From positions 1-16,027 of the forward strand of contig DJYX01000090.1 of the NCBI GenBank assembly GCA_002450295.1: a DNA stretch of 16,027 nucleotides, read 5' to 3'. The DNA is from Deltaproteobacteria bacterium UBA6967 (GTDB lineage Bacteria > SAR324 > NAC60-12). Position numbers and translations under genes: made by a program. Shown here piece by piece: positions 15,185 through 16,027 of the stretch. Position 1 is the first letter of the stretch. Each line of letters starts with the position of its first letter. The notes beneath the pieces are model-generated. The model saw only the letters and a list, made by a program, of their open reading frames with translations. It made no database searches and had not been told where the DNA came from.

Positions 15185-15820
15185 ATGCAATTCAAGCGAA
15201 AGTTTACTCAAGAAGTCAGCGCTCATTACCTACTTGATCTGCCCAAAGACTATGCTGAAAAAACGAATTGGCCACTCGTAGTTTATTTGCATGGCTATGG
15301 AGAAAGTGGTGATGATCTAGAAATGGTGAAACAGAATGGACCACCAAAATTAGTGACTGAAGGCAAGCGGTTTCCCTTTGTGCTTGTAAGTCCTCAATGT
15401 CCCTCTGGCTTCTACTGGAGAGGTAATGTCATCATGGGACTGATTGATCAGATCGTGGAGAACTACTCTATCGACACAACCAGAATCTATATGACTGGAA
15501 AGAGCATGGGTGGGTATGGGACTTGGCAAATATCACATGAGTATCCAGAACGGTTTGCTGCTATTGCTCCTATTGCTGGTGGGGGCTTGTTTGTTAGCCC
15601 CTATTTTATGGAAAGACTTCAGGCACTCCCTGTATGGGCTTTTCACGACAAGAGAGATGATTTGGTACCGTATCAGGAGTCAGTTCGCATGGTCGAAGGA
15701 GTTAATGCTGCAGGTGGGAATGCTAAGTTGACCACTTATGACGAAGGGAAGCATGATGCTTGGACAGAGGCCTACAGTAACGAACAACTGTATGATTGGC
15801 TGCTGAAGCATTCGAAATGA
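15185..15820 (+). CDS. Alpha/beta hydrolase, phospholipase/carboxylesterase type
   Basis: The 211-residue product has LVVYLHGYGESGDD (oxyanion loop, His36-Gly37), VLVSPQCPSGFYW, the nucleophile elbow GKSMGG with Ser107, HDKRDDLVPY with Asp158 as the likely acid, and GKHDAW with His190. The Ser-Asp-His triad is therefore complete. The layout matches small phospholipase/carboxylesterase and feruloyl-esterase-like hydrolases that cleave carboxylic esters; the substrate is unknown. No signal peptide is present, so it should be cytoplasmic, unlike many family members with a leader. AGGA lies 6 nt before ATG 15185 and a TATAAT promoter lies just upstream. It is a single-gene unit. Confidence 0.92.
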   Translation: MQFKRKFTQEVSAHYLLDLPKDYAEKTNWPLVVYLHGYGESGDDLEMVKQNGPPKLVTEGKRFPFVLVSPQCPSGFYWRGNVIMGLIDQIVENYSIDTTRIYMTGKSMGGYGTWQISHEYPERFAAIAPIAGGGLFVSPYFMERLQALPVWAFHDKRDDLVPYQESVRMVEGVNAAGGNAKLTTYDEGKHDAWTEAYSNEQLYDWLLKHSK

Positions 15821-16027
15821 GACTAGTAATCTTACGGCACATTCCGCATATTGTAAATTGGCTGTGTCTAAAGTTATGACCTCTCACTTAATGAGCAGAA
15901 AGGAATCCCATCAATTCAATGTACCCATCCAGATGTCTTGATTTTAGGACTGATTTGTCAGGGGTTGGAGCAGTTGCGTCGTTTATACAAATGAAGGAAT
16001 CTCCGAGATTTGGAGAACTAACGATGC
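15821..16027. other. Downstream region with a possible gene start at the window edge
   Basis: No complete gene is present. GGAG at 16012-16015 lies 8 nt before an ATG at 16024, a good initiation site for a gene running off the window. The same frame is open back through ATG 15991 (MKESPRFGELTM) to ATG 15919, but neither earlier start has an SD. Nothing can be said of the product. Confidence 0.35.

Noticed and set aside
1..16027. tRNA, rRNA, CRISPR arrays, integrases or insertion-sequence transposases
   Set aside because: I looked for cloverleaf arms, regular short repeats with spacers and transposase motifs and found none.

Overview
The window looks like an accessory or intergenic-rich chromosomal stretch of a free-living Gram-negative, possibly marine, bacterium. 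This rests on a very long exported Calx-beta repeat protein with a lipoprotein-like leader, a candidate outer-membrane barrel, several classical signal peptides and Shine-Dalgarno (SD) sites of the GGAG/AGGA type. I cannot fix the phylum from sequence alone. There is no tRNA, rRNA, CRISPR array, recognisable transposase or phage gene. Coding density is low from about 5.4 kb onward.

Layout. Positions 1-5398 (minus) hold the first 1799 codons of a giant surface protein: leader, a small N-terminal module, six paired repeat domains, then a classical Calx-beta domain that runs off the window edge. One pair carries an extra insertion of about 107 residues. Positions 5802-6668 (minus) encode a bestrophin-family channel. 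Positions 7191-8880 (minus) hold two 34/35-residue paralogous membrane proteins too short for routine gene calling, a possible 52-residue ORF and a 218-residue exported barrel-like protein. Positions 9393-9948 (minus) hold two adjacent paralogous short coiled-coil proteins. From 10291 the strand switches to plus: an aldose 1-epimerase, a decayed GFA-family gene, a diverged dispersed repeat, a small dimeric alpha/beta-barrel protein with a good promoter, and an intact GFA-family Zn protein. A three-copy tandem family of small secreted proteins follows, whose middle copy is cut by one nonsense codon. Then come a second copy of the dispersed repeat and an alpha/beta hydrolase.

No single pathway is visible. 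The dominant theme is duplication: intragenic repeats with an exact 42-bp copy in the Calx protein, micro-membrane paralogs, coiled-coil paralogs, GFA gene plus GFA relic, and a tandem triplet of secreted proteins. The most promising undescribed items are the 34/35-residue membrane proteins, whose codon-level divergence is the pattern expected of real genes, and the tandem secreted family with two conserved cysteines.
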